A DNA stretch of 64,000 nucleotides, taken from Pseudomonas mendocina (lineage in GTDB: Bacteria; Pseudomonadota; Gammaproteobacteria; Pseudomonadales; Pseudomonadaceae). The notes beneath the pieces were generated by a model, which ran no database searches, was not told the DNA's origin, and saw only the letters and a program-made list of their open reading frames with translations. The stretch is taken from positions 1,426,001 through 1,490,000 of the forward strand of contig CP148074.1 in assembly GCA_037482215.1 (NCBI GenBank), read 5' to 3'. How positions within the stretch are numbered: position 1 is the stretch's first letter; every line of letters begins with the position of its first letter. The translations under genes and the position numbers were made by a program. This document shows, one piece after another, positions 29,662 through 39,845 of the stretch.

Positions 29662-30972
29662 ATGCTCCGTAAGCACTTCGCCGGTTTCGCAGCCAGCGCA
29701 CTGGCACTGGCCGTTTCCGCCCAGGCTTTCGCCGGTACTGTCACCACTGACGGCGCCGATCTCGTGATCAAAACCAAAGGCGGCCTGGAAGTCGCAACCA
29801 CTGATAAAGCTTTCGCTTTCAAACTGGGCGGTAAGATCCAGTGGGACGCTACCAGCTTCGACGGCCTGATGGCTGGTGCTGAGAACAAGCCTTTCGACGA
29901 TACCTTCAACACCTTCATCCGCCGTGGTGAGATCGGCATGGAAGGCGTTGCCTATACCGACTGGGATTGGGGTATTCGTCTGAGCTACGACGACTCTGCT
30001 GACGGCAGCGAAACCTCCGTTGACCGTGCCTTCGTTGCCTACAACGGCTTCGACTTTGCAGCCATCACCATTGGCCGCTTTGGTGTCGACTACGGCCTGG
30101 AAAACGCCACCAGCTCGTCGTGGATCACCGCCATTGAGCGTCCGTTCATGTACGACTTCCTCAATGGTGACGAAGACACCAAGTTCGGCGTGAACGTCAA
30201 GCACTCTGGCGACAACTACGGCCTGATGGCTCAGGTTGCGACCTTTGATGATGGGCACCGCAAGTCTGACAGCAACGACGAGCGCTTCGGTTACACACTG
30301 CGTGCTCACTGGGCACCGTACCTGCAAGGTAACGACGTAGTGCACCTGGCGGCCAACTACCACAACAGCGAAGCTGATGACGACCGTTCCCGCGCTCGTA
30401 CTCGTATGGGTATCCGCAGTGACGAAGACCTTCGTCTGACCCTGGGTGATGTGGCTAAGGCTGACAAGGACAGCGAATGGGTACTGGAAGCTGGTGCGCA
30501 GTTCGGTTCCTTCCGTGCGCAGAGCGAATACTTCCAGCGCAACATCTCCGGTGAGAACAGCGCTGGTAATAACGCAGATGTGGATATCGACGGCTTCAAC
30601 GCTCAGGTTTCTTACATGTTCGGCACGCAGCGCGGCTATAAAGGCAGCGACGGCAAGTGGGACAAGCCGGTTGACATGAAAGGCACCTGGGAAATCTTCG
30701 CTCGCTATGAGCAAGCCACCGTTGACTCAGACCCAACTGCCATTCCAGGCAACCTGGGTGTGGTTGGCATCATTGCCCAAGACAACACGGATGAGTTCAA
30801 AGCCAAAGCCTTTGTGGTGGGTGCCAACTACTTCATCAACCCGGCGGTACGCGCCAGCCTGAACTACATCGACTACGAAGTGGACAACATCGACACCCGT
30901 AGCTCTGTAGAAGGCAAACGTGTTCAGGACGACGGCAAGGCCATCGTAGGCCGCCTGCAGTACGTGTTCTGA
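29662..30972 (+). CDS. OprO/OprP-family outer-membrane porin
   Basis: 436 residues. Sec signal peptide MLRKHFAGFAASALALAVSA with cleavage after AFA (about residue 24). The mature protein shows alternating beta strands and the family N-terminus LVIKTKGGLEVATTDKAFAF, LGGKIQWDA, and the terminal Phe (GRLQYVF) recognised by the BAM complex. The family forms trimeric 16-strand anion channels, phosphate- or pyrophosphate-selective in P. aeruginosa OprP/OprO. No PHO box was seen, so phosphate regulation is not supported here; the substrate may be another anion. The gene is single, with a terminator at 31016. Confidence 0.9.
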   Translation: MLRKHFAGFAASALALAVSAQAFAGTVTTDGADLVIKTKGGLEVATTDKAFAFKLGGKIQWDATSFDGLMAGAENKPFDDTFNTFIRRGEIGMEGVAYTDWDWGIRLSYDDSADGSETSVDRAFVAYNGFDFAAITIGRFGVDYGLENATSSSWITAIERPFMYDFLNGDEDTKFGVNVKHSGDNYGLMAQVATFDDGHRKSDSNDERFGYTLRAHWAPYLQGNDVVHLAANYHNSEADDDRSRARTRMGIRSDEDLRLTLGDVAKADKDSEWVLEAGAQFGSFRAQSEYFQRNISGENSAGNNADVDIDGFNAQVSYMFGTQRGYKGSDGKWDKPVDMKGTWEIFARYEQATVDSDPTAIPGNLGVVGIIAQDNTDEFKAKAFVVGANYFINPAVRASLNYIDYEVDNIDTRSSVEGKRVQDDGKAIVGRLQYVF

Positions 30973-31015
30973 GTTAGCTGAATCCCTCATTACGTTGCTC
31001 CCTCAACATTTGTTG

Positions 31016-31042
31016 ACCCCGCCTTGTGCGGGGTTTTTTTTA
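31016..31042 (+). terminator. Porin gene terminator
   Basis: ACCCCGC, loop CTTGT, GCGGGGT followed by a run of T. Confidence 0.92.
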
Positions 31043-31089
31043 ACAAATCTTGGGCGAGGAAAGACAAGGCTGCTGCTAGCGAAGGGGAT

Positions 31090-31803
31090 TTAGTGATGTT
31101 TCGTGTTCGATCGCAGCTTATATCGCTCACCAGGGTGAATGAGCCGTGCGTAGCTGATCAGGTGTTCATCTGACCAAGTACGGCGGATAACGGACAGACA
31201 GGCTGCGTTGTTTTCGATATCCAGCCAAAGCGCTGTTTGCTTGTCTGCATGAATGGCTTCAACCACATGCTCAACATCACTGATTGGGCAGTTAGCGACT
31301 AACACCTCATTTGGTGTCTGCTGGGAAAAATCAGATTCAAGGTAGTGGGGTACCCAGCGTGGGTTGACGAAGCGATCCTCCAGTTGGATGGGTACACCGT
31401 CTTCACGGTGTACAAGGATGCTGTGAAACACTTGTGAACCCAGGCGAAGCCCTAAGCGTAGGGCGATTTCATCGTCTGCAGCGATGGCCTCGCAGCGAAG
31501 TACATCATTGCTGTAGACATGGCCGCGCGCACGGACTTCGCTAGCAATGTTAAGCACTTCATGAATTGGAGATTCGGCCTTGCGGTCGGTGACAAAGGTA
31601 CCCAAGCCCGCCTGCCTCACCAGATAGCCTTTTTGCACCAGATTGTTTATGGCCTTATTGGCCGTCATCCGGCTAACAGAGAAATCTCTGGCGAGTTGCT
31701 CTTCAGGAGGAATCTGGTGGTTTACCGGGAAGGCACCGTTGTGAATACGTTCGAGCAGGAACTCTTCGATCACTTTGTAGCGTGGAGGCAGCGTACTGCT
31801 CAC
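31090..31803 (-). CDS. hutC: Histidine utilisation repressor (GntR/HutC family)
   Basis: 237 residues. N-terminal GntR winged helix (PPRYKVIEEFLLERIHNGAF; EEQLARDFSVSRMTANKAIN) and a C-terminal UTRA effector domain that binds urocanate in HutC; the ending LIHPGERYKLRS is typical of HutC. I chose GTG at 31803 because GAGG lies 8 bases upstream and the family begins a few residues before PPRYK; the longer open frame to 31863 is unlikely. It is the last gene of the minus-strand hut run. Its probable operators are the two TGTATATACA palindromes upstream of hutI. Confidence 0.92.
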   Translation of the reverse strand: MSSTLPPRYKVIEEFLLERIHNGAFPVNHQIPPEEQLARDFSVSRMTANKAINNLVQKGYLVRQAGLGTFVTDRKAESPIHEVLNIASEVRARGHVYSNDVLRCEAIAADDEIALRLGLRLGSQVFHSILVHREDGVPIQLEDRFVNPRWVPHYLESDFSQQTPNEVLVANCPISDVEHVVEAIHADKQTALWLDIENNAACLSVIRRTWSDEHLISYARLIHPGERYKLRSNTKHH

Positions 31804-31900
31804 AGAAATTCCTCGGTAGTCGGCGGGTTGCACGATCATAGCGCGCAACCCGCTCATTGCCACCTACGCTAACAGGCAAACTGTCAGAACACGCCTGTGC

Positions 31901-33301
31901 CTAGGACACGCTTGGTTGTGTTTCCTTAGGTTGTTCAAACGCCCCGTCTTTTTTGGGCCTGACCCAGCACCAGTAGGCGATGACCAGCAGTACGATCCAC
32001 ACCAGTCCAACCCACAACGCCGGTTGAGTTTTCGGGAAGTAAGCCAGTACTCCAAATACAAACAGCATAAAGGCAATCGCGGCGGCGGGAGCCAGTGGCC
32101 AAAAGGGTACTGGGAACTTCAGAGCGGCTGTTTCTTCACGGCTCATGCATCGGCGCATACCCACTTGAGACAGCAGGATCATCAACCACACCCACACCGT
32201 AGCAAAGGTGGCGATGGAGGCGATCAGCAGGAAGACATTTTCCGGAATCAGGTAATTGAGCAATACCCCAATCAACAATGCGGCGGCCATCACTACAACC
32301 GTCATCCATGGCACGCCATAGCGGGAGAGGTGAGCAAAGCCTGCCGGCGCCTGCTTCTGTTTCGACATACCGTAGAGCATGCGCCCGGCACCAAAGATGT
32401 CGCTGTTGATGGCTGAGATTGCTGCGGTAATCACGACCACATTGAGGATCGCAGCAGCCGAACTAATCCCAAGGCTGTCGAAAATCTGCACAAATGGGCT
32501 GCCCTGTGTACCAATCTGTGGCCATGGGAAAATCGCCATCAAAACAAACAGCGTCAGCACATAGAACAGCAAAATACGCAGCGGAACGGCATTGATCGCG
32601 CGGGGAATCGTGCGTTGCGGGTTCTGCGCTTCACCGGCGGTTACACCGATAATTTCAATCCCACCAAAGGCAAATACCACCACAGCAAATGACGCAATCA
32701 GGCCGCTGATGCCATTGGGCATAAAGCCGCCATGGGCCCACAGGTTGTGAACGCCGGTGCCGCTCTCTGCCAGGCCAAAGCCGAAGAACATAATGCCGAA
32801 GCCCGCCAGAATCATGGCGACGATGGCTCCAACTTTGATGATGGACAGCCAGAACTCCATTTCACCGAACACCTTCACCGCACACAGATTCAGTGCGCCG
32901 ATAAAGAAGATGATCGATAACACCCAGATCCAGCGCGGCACATCGGGAAACCAGAAGCCCATGTAGATACCGAATGCGGTGACATCTGCCAGACACACCA
33001 CAATCATCTCGAAGGCGTAGGTCCAGCCAGTAAGGAAGCCCGCGAGCGGGCCGAGGTAGGAACTGGCGTATTGGCCGAAAGATCCGGAAACGGGGTTGTG
33101 CACGGCCATTTCCCCCAGGGCGCGCATCACCATGTAAACCGCCGCGCCGGCGATCAGATAACCCAGCAACACTGAAGGTCCGGCGAGTTGAATCGCAGAA
33201 GCCGAACCGTAAAACAGGCCTGTTCCGATGGCTGAGCCTAATGCGATAAAACGAATATGCCGCGCGTTTAAGCCTCGCTGCATTCCAGCTTGAGTGCTCA
33301 T
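31901..33301 (-). CDS. APC-family amino acid permease, likely histidine uptake (HutT/ProY-like)
   Basis: 466 residues with 12 predicted TM helices. The N-terminal consensus of amino-acid permeases is clear: [20 protein letters not shown], then [14 protein letters not shown] and [22 protein letters not shown] at 33301 follows AGGAG at good spacing. Its place between hutH and hutC makes histidine (possibly urocanate) the most likely substrate; by sequence it is closest in style to the ProY/HutT group. Specificity is an inference from context. Confidence 0.88.
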   Translation of the reverse strand: MSTQAGMQRGLNARHIRFIALGSAIGTGLFYGSASAIQLAGPSVLLGYLIAGAAVYMVMRALGEMAVHNPVSGSFGQYASSYLGPLAGFLTGWTYAFEMIVVCLADVTAFGIYMGFWFPDVPRWIWVLSIIFFIGALNLCAVKVFGEMEFWLSIIKVGAIVAMILAGFGIMFFGFGLAESGTGVHNLWAHGGFMPNGISGLIASFAVVVFAFGGIEIIGVTAGEAQNPQRTIPRAINAVPLRILLFYVLTLFVLMAIFPWPQIGTQGSPFVQIFDSLGISSAAAILNVVVITAAISAINSDIFGAGRMLYGMSKQKQAPAGFAHLSRYGVPWMTVVVMAAALLIGVLLNYLIPENVFLLIASIATFATVWVWLMILLSQVGMRRCMSREETAALKFPVPFWPLAPAAAIAFMLFVFGVLAYFPKTQPALWVGLVWIVLLVIAYWCWVRPKKDGAFEQPKETQPSVS

Positions 33302-33364
33302 TGTTAATCTCCTGATTGTTCTTGTCGTGCAGAGACGGCCGCCGAAGCAGGCGGCCAGGAGATG

Positions 33365-34897
33365 TCAGAGGCTGGGCAGCAGCTTCTCCGGCATCAGCGT
33401 GTTCAGGCAACCGCCAGCCAACAAATGACTAGCAGCTTCAATATCGGGAGCGAAGAAGCGGTCTTCCTGATAGTAGGGAACTTGCTCGCGAAGAAGATGG
33501 CGGGCCTTTTCCAGTTTCTCTGTGCTCTTTAAGCCGGTACGGAAATCCAGTCCCTGACAGGCTCCAAGCCATTCGATGGCAAGAATGTCGCGCACGTTTG
33601 CGGCCATGCTCCAAAGGCGCTTACCCGCATTAGGCGCCATGGAAACGTGGTCTTCCTGATTAGCGGAGGTCGGCAGGCTGTCGACACTGGCCGGGTGCGC
33701 CAGCGCTTTGTTGTCACTGGCAAGAGCCGCAGCAGTTACTTGGGCGATCATAAAGCCGGAGTTAACTCCGCCGTTTTCCACCAGAAAGGGCGGCAGCTGC
33801 GACATGTGCACGTCCATCATCATGGAAATTCGCCGCTCTGATAGCGAGCCTATTTCAGCGATAGCCAGTGCTAGGTTATCCGCTGCCATAGCCACGGGTT
33901 CAGCGTGGAAGTTGCCACCAGAAATCACATCACCTTGTTCAGCGAACACCAACGGGTTATCGGACACCGCATTGGCCTCGATTTCCAACACTTCCGCGGC
34001 CTGCCGCAACTGAGTCAGGCAGGCGCCCATGACTTGCGGCTGGCAACGCAGGGAGTAGGGGTCTTGGACTTTGTCGCAATTCTCATGGGACTGAGCCACT
34101 TCACTGCTTTCCGTAAGCAAGCTGCGATAGGCTGCGGCAATGTCGATCTGCCCGCGTTGGCCACGTGCGGCATGAATACGCGGATCAAATGGCGCTCGGG
34201 ACCCGAGCATAGCCTCTACACTTAGGGCACCACACACAGTGGCTGCTGCAAGGAGGTCTTCGCCTTCGAACAGGCCGCGCAGGGCATAGGCTGTCGATAC
34301 CTGAGTACCGTTGAGCAAGGCCAAACCTTCTTTGGCCGCAAGCGTCAGCGGTTGCAGGCCGGCAACCGCCAATGCTTCTTTTGCAGAGAGCCACTGGCCT
34401 TTGTAGCGCGCCTTGCTTTCACCCAGTAGCACCAGCGACATATGCGCCAGCGGAGCCAAATCCCCGGATGCACCGACCGAGCCTTTGAGCGGGATATGAG
34501 GATAGACCTCGGCATTGATCAGCGTCACCAGTGCGTCGATCACTTTACGGCGAATGCCGGAGAAACCTCGTGCGAGGCTGTTCACCTTGAGTACCATGAT
34601 GAGCCGCACCATGGCGTCGTCCAGCGCCTCACCTACACCGGCAGCATGGGACAGCACTAGCGAACGCTGTAGCTTCTCCAGATCAGCCTGGGCAATGCGC
34701 GTAGAGGCCAGCAGGCCGAAGCCGGTGTTAATCCCGTAAGCCGTGCGGCCTTCGGCAATAATCTGCTCAACACAGGCCACACTGGCATCAATGGCCGCGT
34801 CCGCGCTGGCATCCAGCTCCAGTTTTACCGGTTGCAGATACAGCTGACGCAGTTGCGCCAGGGTCAGCGTTCCGGGTTTCAGGGACAGGGTATTCAT
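33365..34897 (-). CDS. hutH: Histidine ammonia-lyase
   Basis: Deaminates L-histidine to trans-urocanate, step 1 of the pathway. 510 residues, the standard length. The Ala-Ser-Gly triad that forms the MIO cofactor is present in [20 protein letters not shown] (about residue 145). The catalytic Tyr region [14 protein letters not shown] and [14 protein letters not shown] are also present. ATG at 34897 is 2 bases from the hutU stop (TGAGCATG), indicating translational coupling. Confidence 0.97.
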   Translation of the reverse strand: MNTLSLKPGTLTLAQLRQLYLQPVKLELDASADAAIDASVACVEQIIAEGRTAYGINTGFGLLASTRIAQADLEKLQRSLVLSHAAGVGEALDDAMVRLIMVLKVNSLARGFSGIRRKVIDALVTLINAEVYPHIPLKGSVGASGDLAPLAHMSLVLLGESKARYKGQWLSAKEALAVAGLQPLTLAAKEGLALLNGTQVSTAYALRGLFEGEDLLAAATVCGALSVEAMLGSRAPFDPRIHAARGQRGQIDIAAAYRSLLTESSEVAQSHENCDKVQDPYSLRCQPQVMGACLTQLRQAAEVLEIEANAVSDNPLVFAEQGDVISGGNFHAEPVAMAADNLALAIAEIGSLSERRISMMMDVHMSQLPPFLVENGGVNSGFMIAQVTAAALASDNKALAHPASVDSLPTSANQEDHVSMAPNAGKRLWSMAANVRDILAIEWLGACQGLDFRTGLKSTEKLEKARHLLREQVPYYQEDRFFAPDIEAASHLLAGGCLNTLMPEKLLPSL

Positions 34898-34899
34898 GC

Positions 34900-36570
34900 T
34901 CAGGCTCCTTGGTTGATCATGGGCAGGTTCAGGCCTTGCTCACGGGCGCAGTCAATTGCGATTTGGTATCCAGCATCCGCATGACGCATTACGCCGGTGC
35001 CAGGGTCATTAGTCAGTACACGGGCGATTCGTTCAGCAGCCTCATCGGTTCCATCGCACACGATGACCATGCCGGAGTGCTGCGAGAAGCCCATGCCGAC
35101 ACCGCCGCCGTGATGAAGAGACACCCAGGTTGCGCCGCTGGCGGTGTTGAGCAATGCATTCAGTAGTGGCCAGTCGGATACCGCATCAGAGCCATCTTGC
35201 ATGGCTTCAGTTTCACGGTTGGGACTGGAAACCGAGCCAGAGTCCAGATGATCACGACCGATCACAATCGGTGCCGACAACTCACCGGAACGTACCATCT
35301 CATTGAAGGCCAGCCCCAGCTTGGCACGTAGCCCCAGGCCGACCCAGCAGATACGAGCTGGTAAACCCTGGAAGCTGATACGCTCGCGGGCCATATCCAG
35401 CCAACGGTGCAGATGCGCATCATCCGGGATCAGCTCTTTGACCTTGGCGTCGGTTTTATAAATGTCTTGCGCATCACCTGACAGCGCGGCCCAGCGGAAC
35501 GGGCCAATTCCGCGACAGAACAGAGGGCGGATATAGGCCGGTACAAAACCCGGGAAGTCGAAAGCATTGGCAACACCTTCTTCTTTGGCCATCTGCCGGA
35601 TGTTGTTGCCGTAGTCGAAGGTTGGAATGCCCTGTTTCTGGAAGTCCAGCATGGCCTGTACGTGCACAGCCATGGATTGTTTAGCTGCTTTGATTACTGC
35701 AGCAGGGTCGGTCTGGGCGCGGTCGCGGTATTGTTCCCACGTCCAGCCAATGGGCAGATAACCATTGAGTGGGTCGTGAGCACTGGTTTGGTCGGTAACC
35801 ATATCGGGACGTACGCCACGGCGGACCAGCTCCGGGAGGATTTCTGCCGCGTTGCCATGCAGGGCAATGGAGATCGCTTTACCTTCTGCGGTGTAACGGC
35901 TGATACGGGCCAATGCATCGTCCAAATCAGCGGCTTGCTCATCGACATAGCGAGTCTTCAGGCGGAAATCGATGCGGCTCTGTTGGCATTCGATATTTAA
36001 CGAGCAAGCACCGGCCAGCGTCGCCGCCAGTGGTTGAGCACCGCCCATTCCGCCCAAGCCTGCGGTCAGTACCCAGCGGCCTTTCAGGTTGCCGTTGTAA
36101 TGTTGGCGTCCGGCTTCTACGAAGGTTTCGTAGGTGCCTTGGACGATGCCCTGGCTACCGATATAGATCCAGCTGCCTGCGGTCATCTGCCCGTACATGG
36201 CCAACCCTTTGGCGTCCAGCTCGTTGAAGTGCTCCCAATTGGCCCAATGAGGGACAAGATTAGAGTTGGCAATCAGCACACGCGGCGCATTGCTGTGGGT
36301 TTTGAATACACCGACAGGTTTGCCGGACTGCACCAGCAGCGTTTCGTCGTTGTTCAGTGCCTTGAGGCTTTCGACGATCCGGTCGTAGCACTCCCAGTTG
36401 CGCGCAGCACGGCCAATGCCGCCGTACACCACCAGCTCCTTCGGGTTTTCCGCTACTTCCGGGTCGAGGTTGTTCATCAGCATGCGCAGCGGTGCTTCAG
36501 TCAGCCAGCTTTTGGCGGTTAGCTGATTACCGCGTGGGGCGCGGATTTCGATGTCACGAAACTTACTCAT
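34900..36570 (-). CDS. hutU: Urocanate hydratase (urocanase)
   Basis: Converts urocanate to 4-imidazolone-5-propionate using tightly bound NAD. 556 residues from ATG at 36570, chosen because AGGAG precedes it and the family length is 556-557; an upstream in-frame ATG at 36588 exists. Seen: [20 protein letters not shown], the NAD-binding [17 protein letters not shown], the conserved Cys in [19 protein letters not shown], and [20 protein letters not shown]. It follows a 215-base spacer after hutG, the only sizeable gap inside the hut run. Confidence 0.97.
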   Translation of the reverse strand: MSKFRDIEIRAPRGNQLTAKSWLTEAPLRMLMNNLDPEVAENPKELVVYGGIGRAARNWECYDRIVESLKALNNDETLLVQSGKPVGVFKTHSNAPRVLIANSNLVPHWANWEHFNELDAKGLAMYGQMTAGSWIYIGSQGIVQGTYETFVEAGRQHYNGNLKGRWVLTAGLGGMGGAQPLAATLAGACSLNIECQQSRIDFRLKTRYVDEQAADLDDALARISRYTAEGKAISIALHGNAAEILPELVRRGVRPDMVTDQTSAHDPLNGYLPIGWTWEQYRDRAQTDPAAVIKAAKQSMAVHVQAMLDFQKQGIPTFDYGNNIRQMAKEEGVANAFDFPGFVPAYIRPLFCRGIGPFRWAALSGDAQDIYKTDAKVKELIPDDAHLHRWLDMARERISFQGLPARICWVGLGLRAKLGLAFNEMVRSGELSAPIVIGRDHLDSGSVSSPNRETEAMQDGSDAVSDWPLLNALLNTASGATWVSLHHGGGVGMGFSQHSGMVIVCDGTDEAAERIARVLTNDPGTGVMRHADAGYQIAIDCAREQGLNLPMINQGA

Positions 36571-36785
36571 GGTGTCTCCTGAGGTCATCAGAGTGGACTG
36601 CGCAGGCAGCCCGGTGCACGCAGCAGGCGGCCGAAGCTGCGCATCGCGTAGAAATAAACGGGTTGTGAACGGGCTGGGGTTAGCCGTTGCCCGGAGATCG
36701 CGTGGGGAGTGGCGGGCTGGCAGAGCAGGGGGTGATGGTCATGGGTACGTCCTCTGTAATTGTTTTTGTCTGAGCGTCGGCGCAG
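36571..36785 (-). other. Spacer between hutG and hutU with possible short ORFs
   Basis: The only gap above 65 bases in the hut run. On the minus strand, ATG at 36742 with AGAGGA just upstream starts a 20-codon frame ([20 protein letters not shown]) ending at 36680. A second 18-codon frame starts at 36644, and its TGA overlaps the upstream hutU ATG (TGATG at 36590-36586). No HutC-type palindrome or clear terminator was seen. They may be leader peptides or chance. Confidence 0.35.
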
Positions 36786-37733
36786 TTAGTACGCGTCGAG
36801 TGATAGGAGGTGAATCAGCCTGGCTGCCACCTTGGCTGTGCGGTTATCAATGTCGTAAGTCGGGTTCAGCTCGGCCAGATCAATCAGGCGCAATTTGCCG
36901 GTGCCCTTCAGGCATTCCAGCATTGGCTCCAGCAGCGCCAGTGATACGCCTCGGGCGGCTGGAGCACTTACGCCCGGCGCTTCGCAAGCGGGGAGCACGT
37001 CAATGTCGATGGTCAGATACAGTGCATCGCAATCCACTGCAAAAGCCCGTAAATCTGTGCAGATACGTTCAAGGCTGGCGGCAGTGATTTCATGGTCTTC
37101 ACGTACGAGCACGCCCAATTCAGCTGCCTTATGAAACAGGGCGCTGGTATTGCTGGCTCTGCTGATGCCCAGGCAGGCGTAATGGAAAGGCCAGCCCCTT
37201 TGCGCGCATTGCTCAGCAATCTGCGCAAAAGGCGTACCTGATGAGTGCACGTGCGCGGGATCCCGCAGATCAAAGTGCGCATCGAAGTTGACGATGCCGA
37301 TGCGTGGAGCATGCAGCTGAGGAGCTAAGTGCGCTGCTAATCCACTCCAACTACCAAAGGCAATCTCGTGGCCGCCACCCATGACTATCGGGAGGTGGTT
37401 GGCGCTCAGCGCGTCATTCACGCTAGCTGCAAGGCGTGCTTGTGCTGCTTCAAGGTCGCCATCCTCACAAACTATGTCGCCAGCATCGTAAGCCTTGCCT
37501 TGGCGATGCCAGGCAAGGCCGGCCAGAGCTTTGCGGATAACTGCTGGACCCTCAGCCGCACCTGTGCGGCCTTGATTGCGGCGCACGCCCTCATCGCAGG
37601 CAAAACCCAGCAAGCTGAGCCCAGGCTGGCTGTCTGTAGTTAGTGGCTGAACCTTCTGGTGCCAGCGTGGGCTGTCCTGCTCCGGGTCAACACGGCCTGT
37701 CCACAGCTCTATTGGGAAACGATTAATGAACAT
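36786..37733 (-). CDS. hutG: Formimidoylglutamase, arginase family
   Basis: 315 residues. Hydrolyses N-formimidoyl-L-glutamate to glutamate and formamide, the last step of the four-step pathway. It is a ureohydrolase: the Mn-binding motifs [20 protein letters not shown] and [14 protein letters not shown] are all intact. This differs from the HutF plus N-formylglutamate deformylase route used by P. putida and P. aeruginosa. ATG at 37733 lies inside the end of hutI (11-base overlap), so translation is coupled; the longer frame to 37859 only reads through hutI. Confidence 0.94.
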   Translation of the reverse strand: MFINRFPIELWTGRVDPEQDSPRWHQKVQPLTTDSQPGLSLLGFACDEGVRRNQGRTGAAEGPAVIRKALAGLAWHRQGKAYDAGDIVCEDGDLEAAQARLAASVNDALSANHLPIVMGGGHEIAFGSWSGLAAHLAPQLHAPRIGIVNFDAHFDLRDPAHVHSSGTPFAQIAEQCAQRGWPFHYACLGISRASNTSALFHKAAELGVLVREDHEITAASLERICTDLRAFAVDCDALYLTIDIDVLPACEAPGVSAPAARGVSLALLEPMLECLKGTGKLRLIDLAELNPTYDIDNRTAKVAARLIHLLSLDAY

Positions 37734-38940
37734 GGGTAATAGTCCCTGCAAAAACACGCTGGCGCAGGCGTCCGGCTTGGACGGCGTACGCCAGCTCAGC
37801 GGGATGGCTGATATTCCACAGGCACAAATCTGCTGGAGCACCGACCTCAATTCGGCCAAGTGTCTGGATGCCTAAGGCACGGGCTGCGTGGGCTGTCATA
37901 CCGCTTAGCGCTTCACGCGGTGTCAGGCGAAACAGCGTGCAAGCCAGGTTGGCCATCAAAGTGGGTGAACAGATTGGCGAAGTACCGGGGTTGGCATCAC
38001 TGGCTACAGCCATCGGTACGTTGTATTGGCGCAATAGATCAACGGGCGGTAGCTGCGTTTCGCGCAGCATGTGAAAGGCTCCCGGCAGCAACACTGCGGT
38101 AGTGCCGGCCTCGGCCATGGCCTTCACGCCAGCCTCATCTAGGTACTCAATGTGATCGCAGGACAGTGCCTGGTACCGGGCAGCCAGCATACTGCCGCCT
38201 AAGTTAGACAGTTGTTCAGCATGCGCCTTAACCCTTAAGCCATGTTTATGTGCCGTGCGAAAGACGCGCTCACACTGCTCGGGTGAGAAGGCAATGCCTT
38301 CGCAGAACACATCTACCGCATCCGCTAAACCTTCGGCTACGGCCGCCGGAATCATCTCGGCGCAGACCAGCTCGACATACCCATCGGCGTTATCGACAAA
38401 CTCTGGGGGGAGGGCGTGGGCACCTAACAGCGTTGTGACCACACGAATCGGAAACACCTCACCAATGTGTCGGGCCACGCGGAGCACTTTCAACTCATCA
38501 GCTAAGGTCAGGCCATAGCCGGACTTGATCTCAACCGTTGTCACCCCATCTGCCATCAAGGCCTCCAAGCGCGGACGGCAACTCTCCAGCAATTGTTCCT
38601 CGGATGCGGCACGGGTAGCGCGCACCGTGCTCAGAATGCCGCCACCTGCTCGGGCGATCTCTTCGTAGCTTGCACCTTCAAGTCGCAACTCAAACTCAGC
38701 GGCACGGTCACCGGCGTAAATCAGGTGTGTGTGGCAATCCACCAAGCCAGGTGTCATCACGCCACCTTGCCCCGCAATCTGGGCATTTCTCACCATGCGC
38801 TCATCAAGCGTTTGCTCTGGCCAGATGGCTGCAACCTGCCCGTCCTTAACCAGAACGGCCACGGGCTGATCCCATTGGCGCAGGCCATCAAACAACGTGA
38901 CGTTGCGCCATAGCAGGGAGGTGTGAGGTGTCTTGATCAT
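37723..38940 (-). CDS. hutI: Imidazolonepropionase
   Basis: Opens the imidazolone ring to N-formimidoylglutamate, step 3. 405 residues of the amidohydrolase fold. Metal-site motif [20 protein letters not shown], the substrate motif [19 protein letters not shown], and later [12 protein letters not shown] and [11 protein letters not shown] carry the expected His and Asp ligands. It is the promoter-proximal gene of the hut run: GGAGG precedes ATG at 38940 and the operator/promoter region lies immediately upstream. Confidence 0.97.
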   Translation of the reverse strand: MIKTPHTSLLWRNVTLFDGLRQWDQPVAVLVKDGQVAAIWPEQTLDERMVRNAQIAGQGGVMTPGLVDCHTHLIYAGDRAAEFELRLEGASYEEIARAGGGILSTVRATRAASEEQLLESCRPRLEALMADGVTTVEIKSGYGLTLADELKVLRVARHIGEVFPIRVVTTLLGAHALPPEFVDNADGYVELVCAEMIPAAVAEGLADAVDVFCEGIAFSPEQCERVFRTAHKHGLRVKAHAEQLSNLGGSMLAARYQALSCDHIEYLDEAGVKAMAEAGTTAVLLPGAFHMLRETQLPPVDLLRQYNVPMAVASDANPGTSPICSPTLMANLACTLFRLTPREALSGMTAHAARALGIQTLGRIEVGAPADLCLWNISHPAELAYAVQAGRLRQRVFAGTITHVH

Positions 38941-38955
38941 TGTTATGCCTCCATT

Positions 38956-39052
38956 TGTATATACATTTACTTTTTGAGTCTGGATCAGTCAAGCCTTAGT
39001 TTTCAGGTGTGTGCTAGTGGTAGCGTTCGGGTGATTGATTTTTGTATATACA
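38956..39052 (-). promoter_or_regulatory. hutI promoter with two HutC-like operators
   Basis: Two identical perfect palindromes TGTATATACA at 38956-38965 and 39043-39052, 87 bases apart. On the minus strand a sigma70-like -35 TTGACT (38992-38987) and a weak -10 TAAATG (38969-38964) are separated by 17 bases; the proximal palindrome overlaps the -10. HutC sites in P. fluorescens contain a TGTAnnTACA core, so these are likely HutC operators; repression by blocking RNA polymerase, with possible looping, is inferred. Confidence 0.78.
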
Positions 39053-39321
39053 TTATGATGCGTGCGGACTAAACCATTAGGCTCAGGGCGCTTTGCGGAG
39101 TGCTAGTAGAGTTTGTTGCACCAAGTGGTTTGGGCTAAACCGCTGAAGGAGGGGGCAATTGGTTAGAAAGGCCGGGTGGTTAGATTCTTGCGTATTTCCA
39201 GGACCTAGCTGTTTATGGCTCTAAAGCGAGGATGCTCGTGTTAGAGGCTAAATGTGCTGAGTCAGATGCAACATCGTCACTGACTGCGTGGTTAAACGCT
39301 GAATGTTAGGGAAGGCTCTCA
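39053..39321. other. Intergenic stretch between hut promoter and GNAT remnant
   Basis: No gene, terminator or repeat that I can support. It presumably holds the promoter of the following GNAT gene. Confidence 0.4.
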
Positions 39322-39339
39322 ATGAAGGAGGTGCCTAGT

Positions 39340-39775
39340 ATGAAAAAGAGGCCCGCGATACAGCGCGATAAACTAGAGTTATTTACGTTGTTTCGTGCAG
39401 CCTTCCACACCCATGTTCAGGAAATATGGGGTTGGGATGAAAGCTGGCAGCGATCGAATTTAGAAAAAGAATTTGCCAGCGCCGAGACCTCAGTGATTGA
39501 CGAGGGGGCTGATTGTCGGCTACTTCCAGATACTCAACGATGCTGACTGTATCTATATCTGCAACCCTGCCATTTCAACTGAGTATCAACGTCGGGGTAT
39601 TGGCACCGATATCGTCAAAGACCTCCGGCAGCGAGCAGTTGCCCGAAAAGTAACTTTGCAGTTGGCTGTTTTTCGAATCAATCCACAGGCGCAAAGACTT
39701 TATGAGCGTTTGGGGTTTGTTCAGGATGGGGAAACCGAGGGGCATGTGAAGATGTGTTGGAATCCTCCATCCTAG
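39340..39775 (+). pseudogene. GNAT-family N-acetyltransferase, frameshifted
   Basis: ATG at 39340 follows AAGGAGG at ideal spacing and reads MKKRPAIQRDKLELFTLFRA, then LFRAAFHTHVQEIWGWDESW, a GNAT N-terminal part. It goes out of frame at a GGGGG run (39500-39510). The +1 frame continues GLIVGYFQILNDADCIYICN, then the acetyl-CoA motif YQRRGIGTDIVKDL and LYERLGFVQDGE, ending at 39775. Joined, this is about 145 residues, the normal length. The shift at a homopolymer could be a sequencing error, a recent mutation or phase variation; as read, it is broken. Confidence 0.82.
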
Positions 39776-39845
39776 GATAGGGTGGACTAAATATCGTCTG
39801 TTCCTAGATAAAACCCTCTGCTTGCAGTCTTTCTACCATTACATG

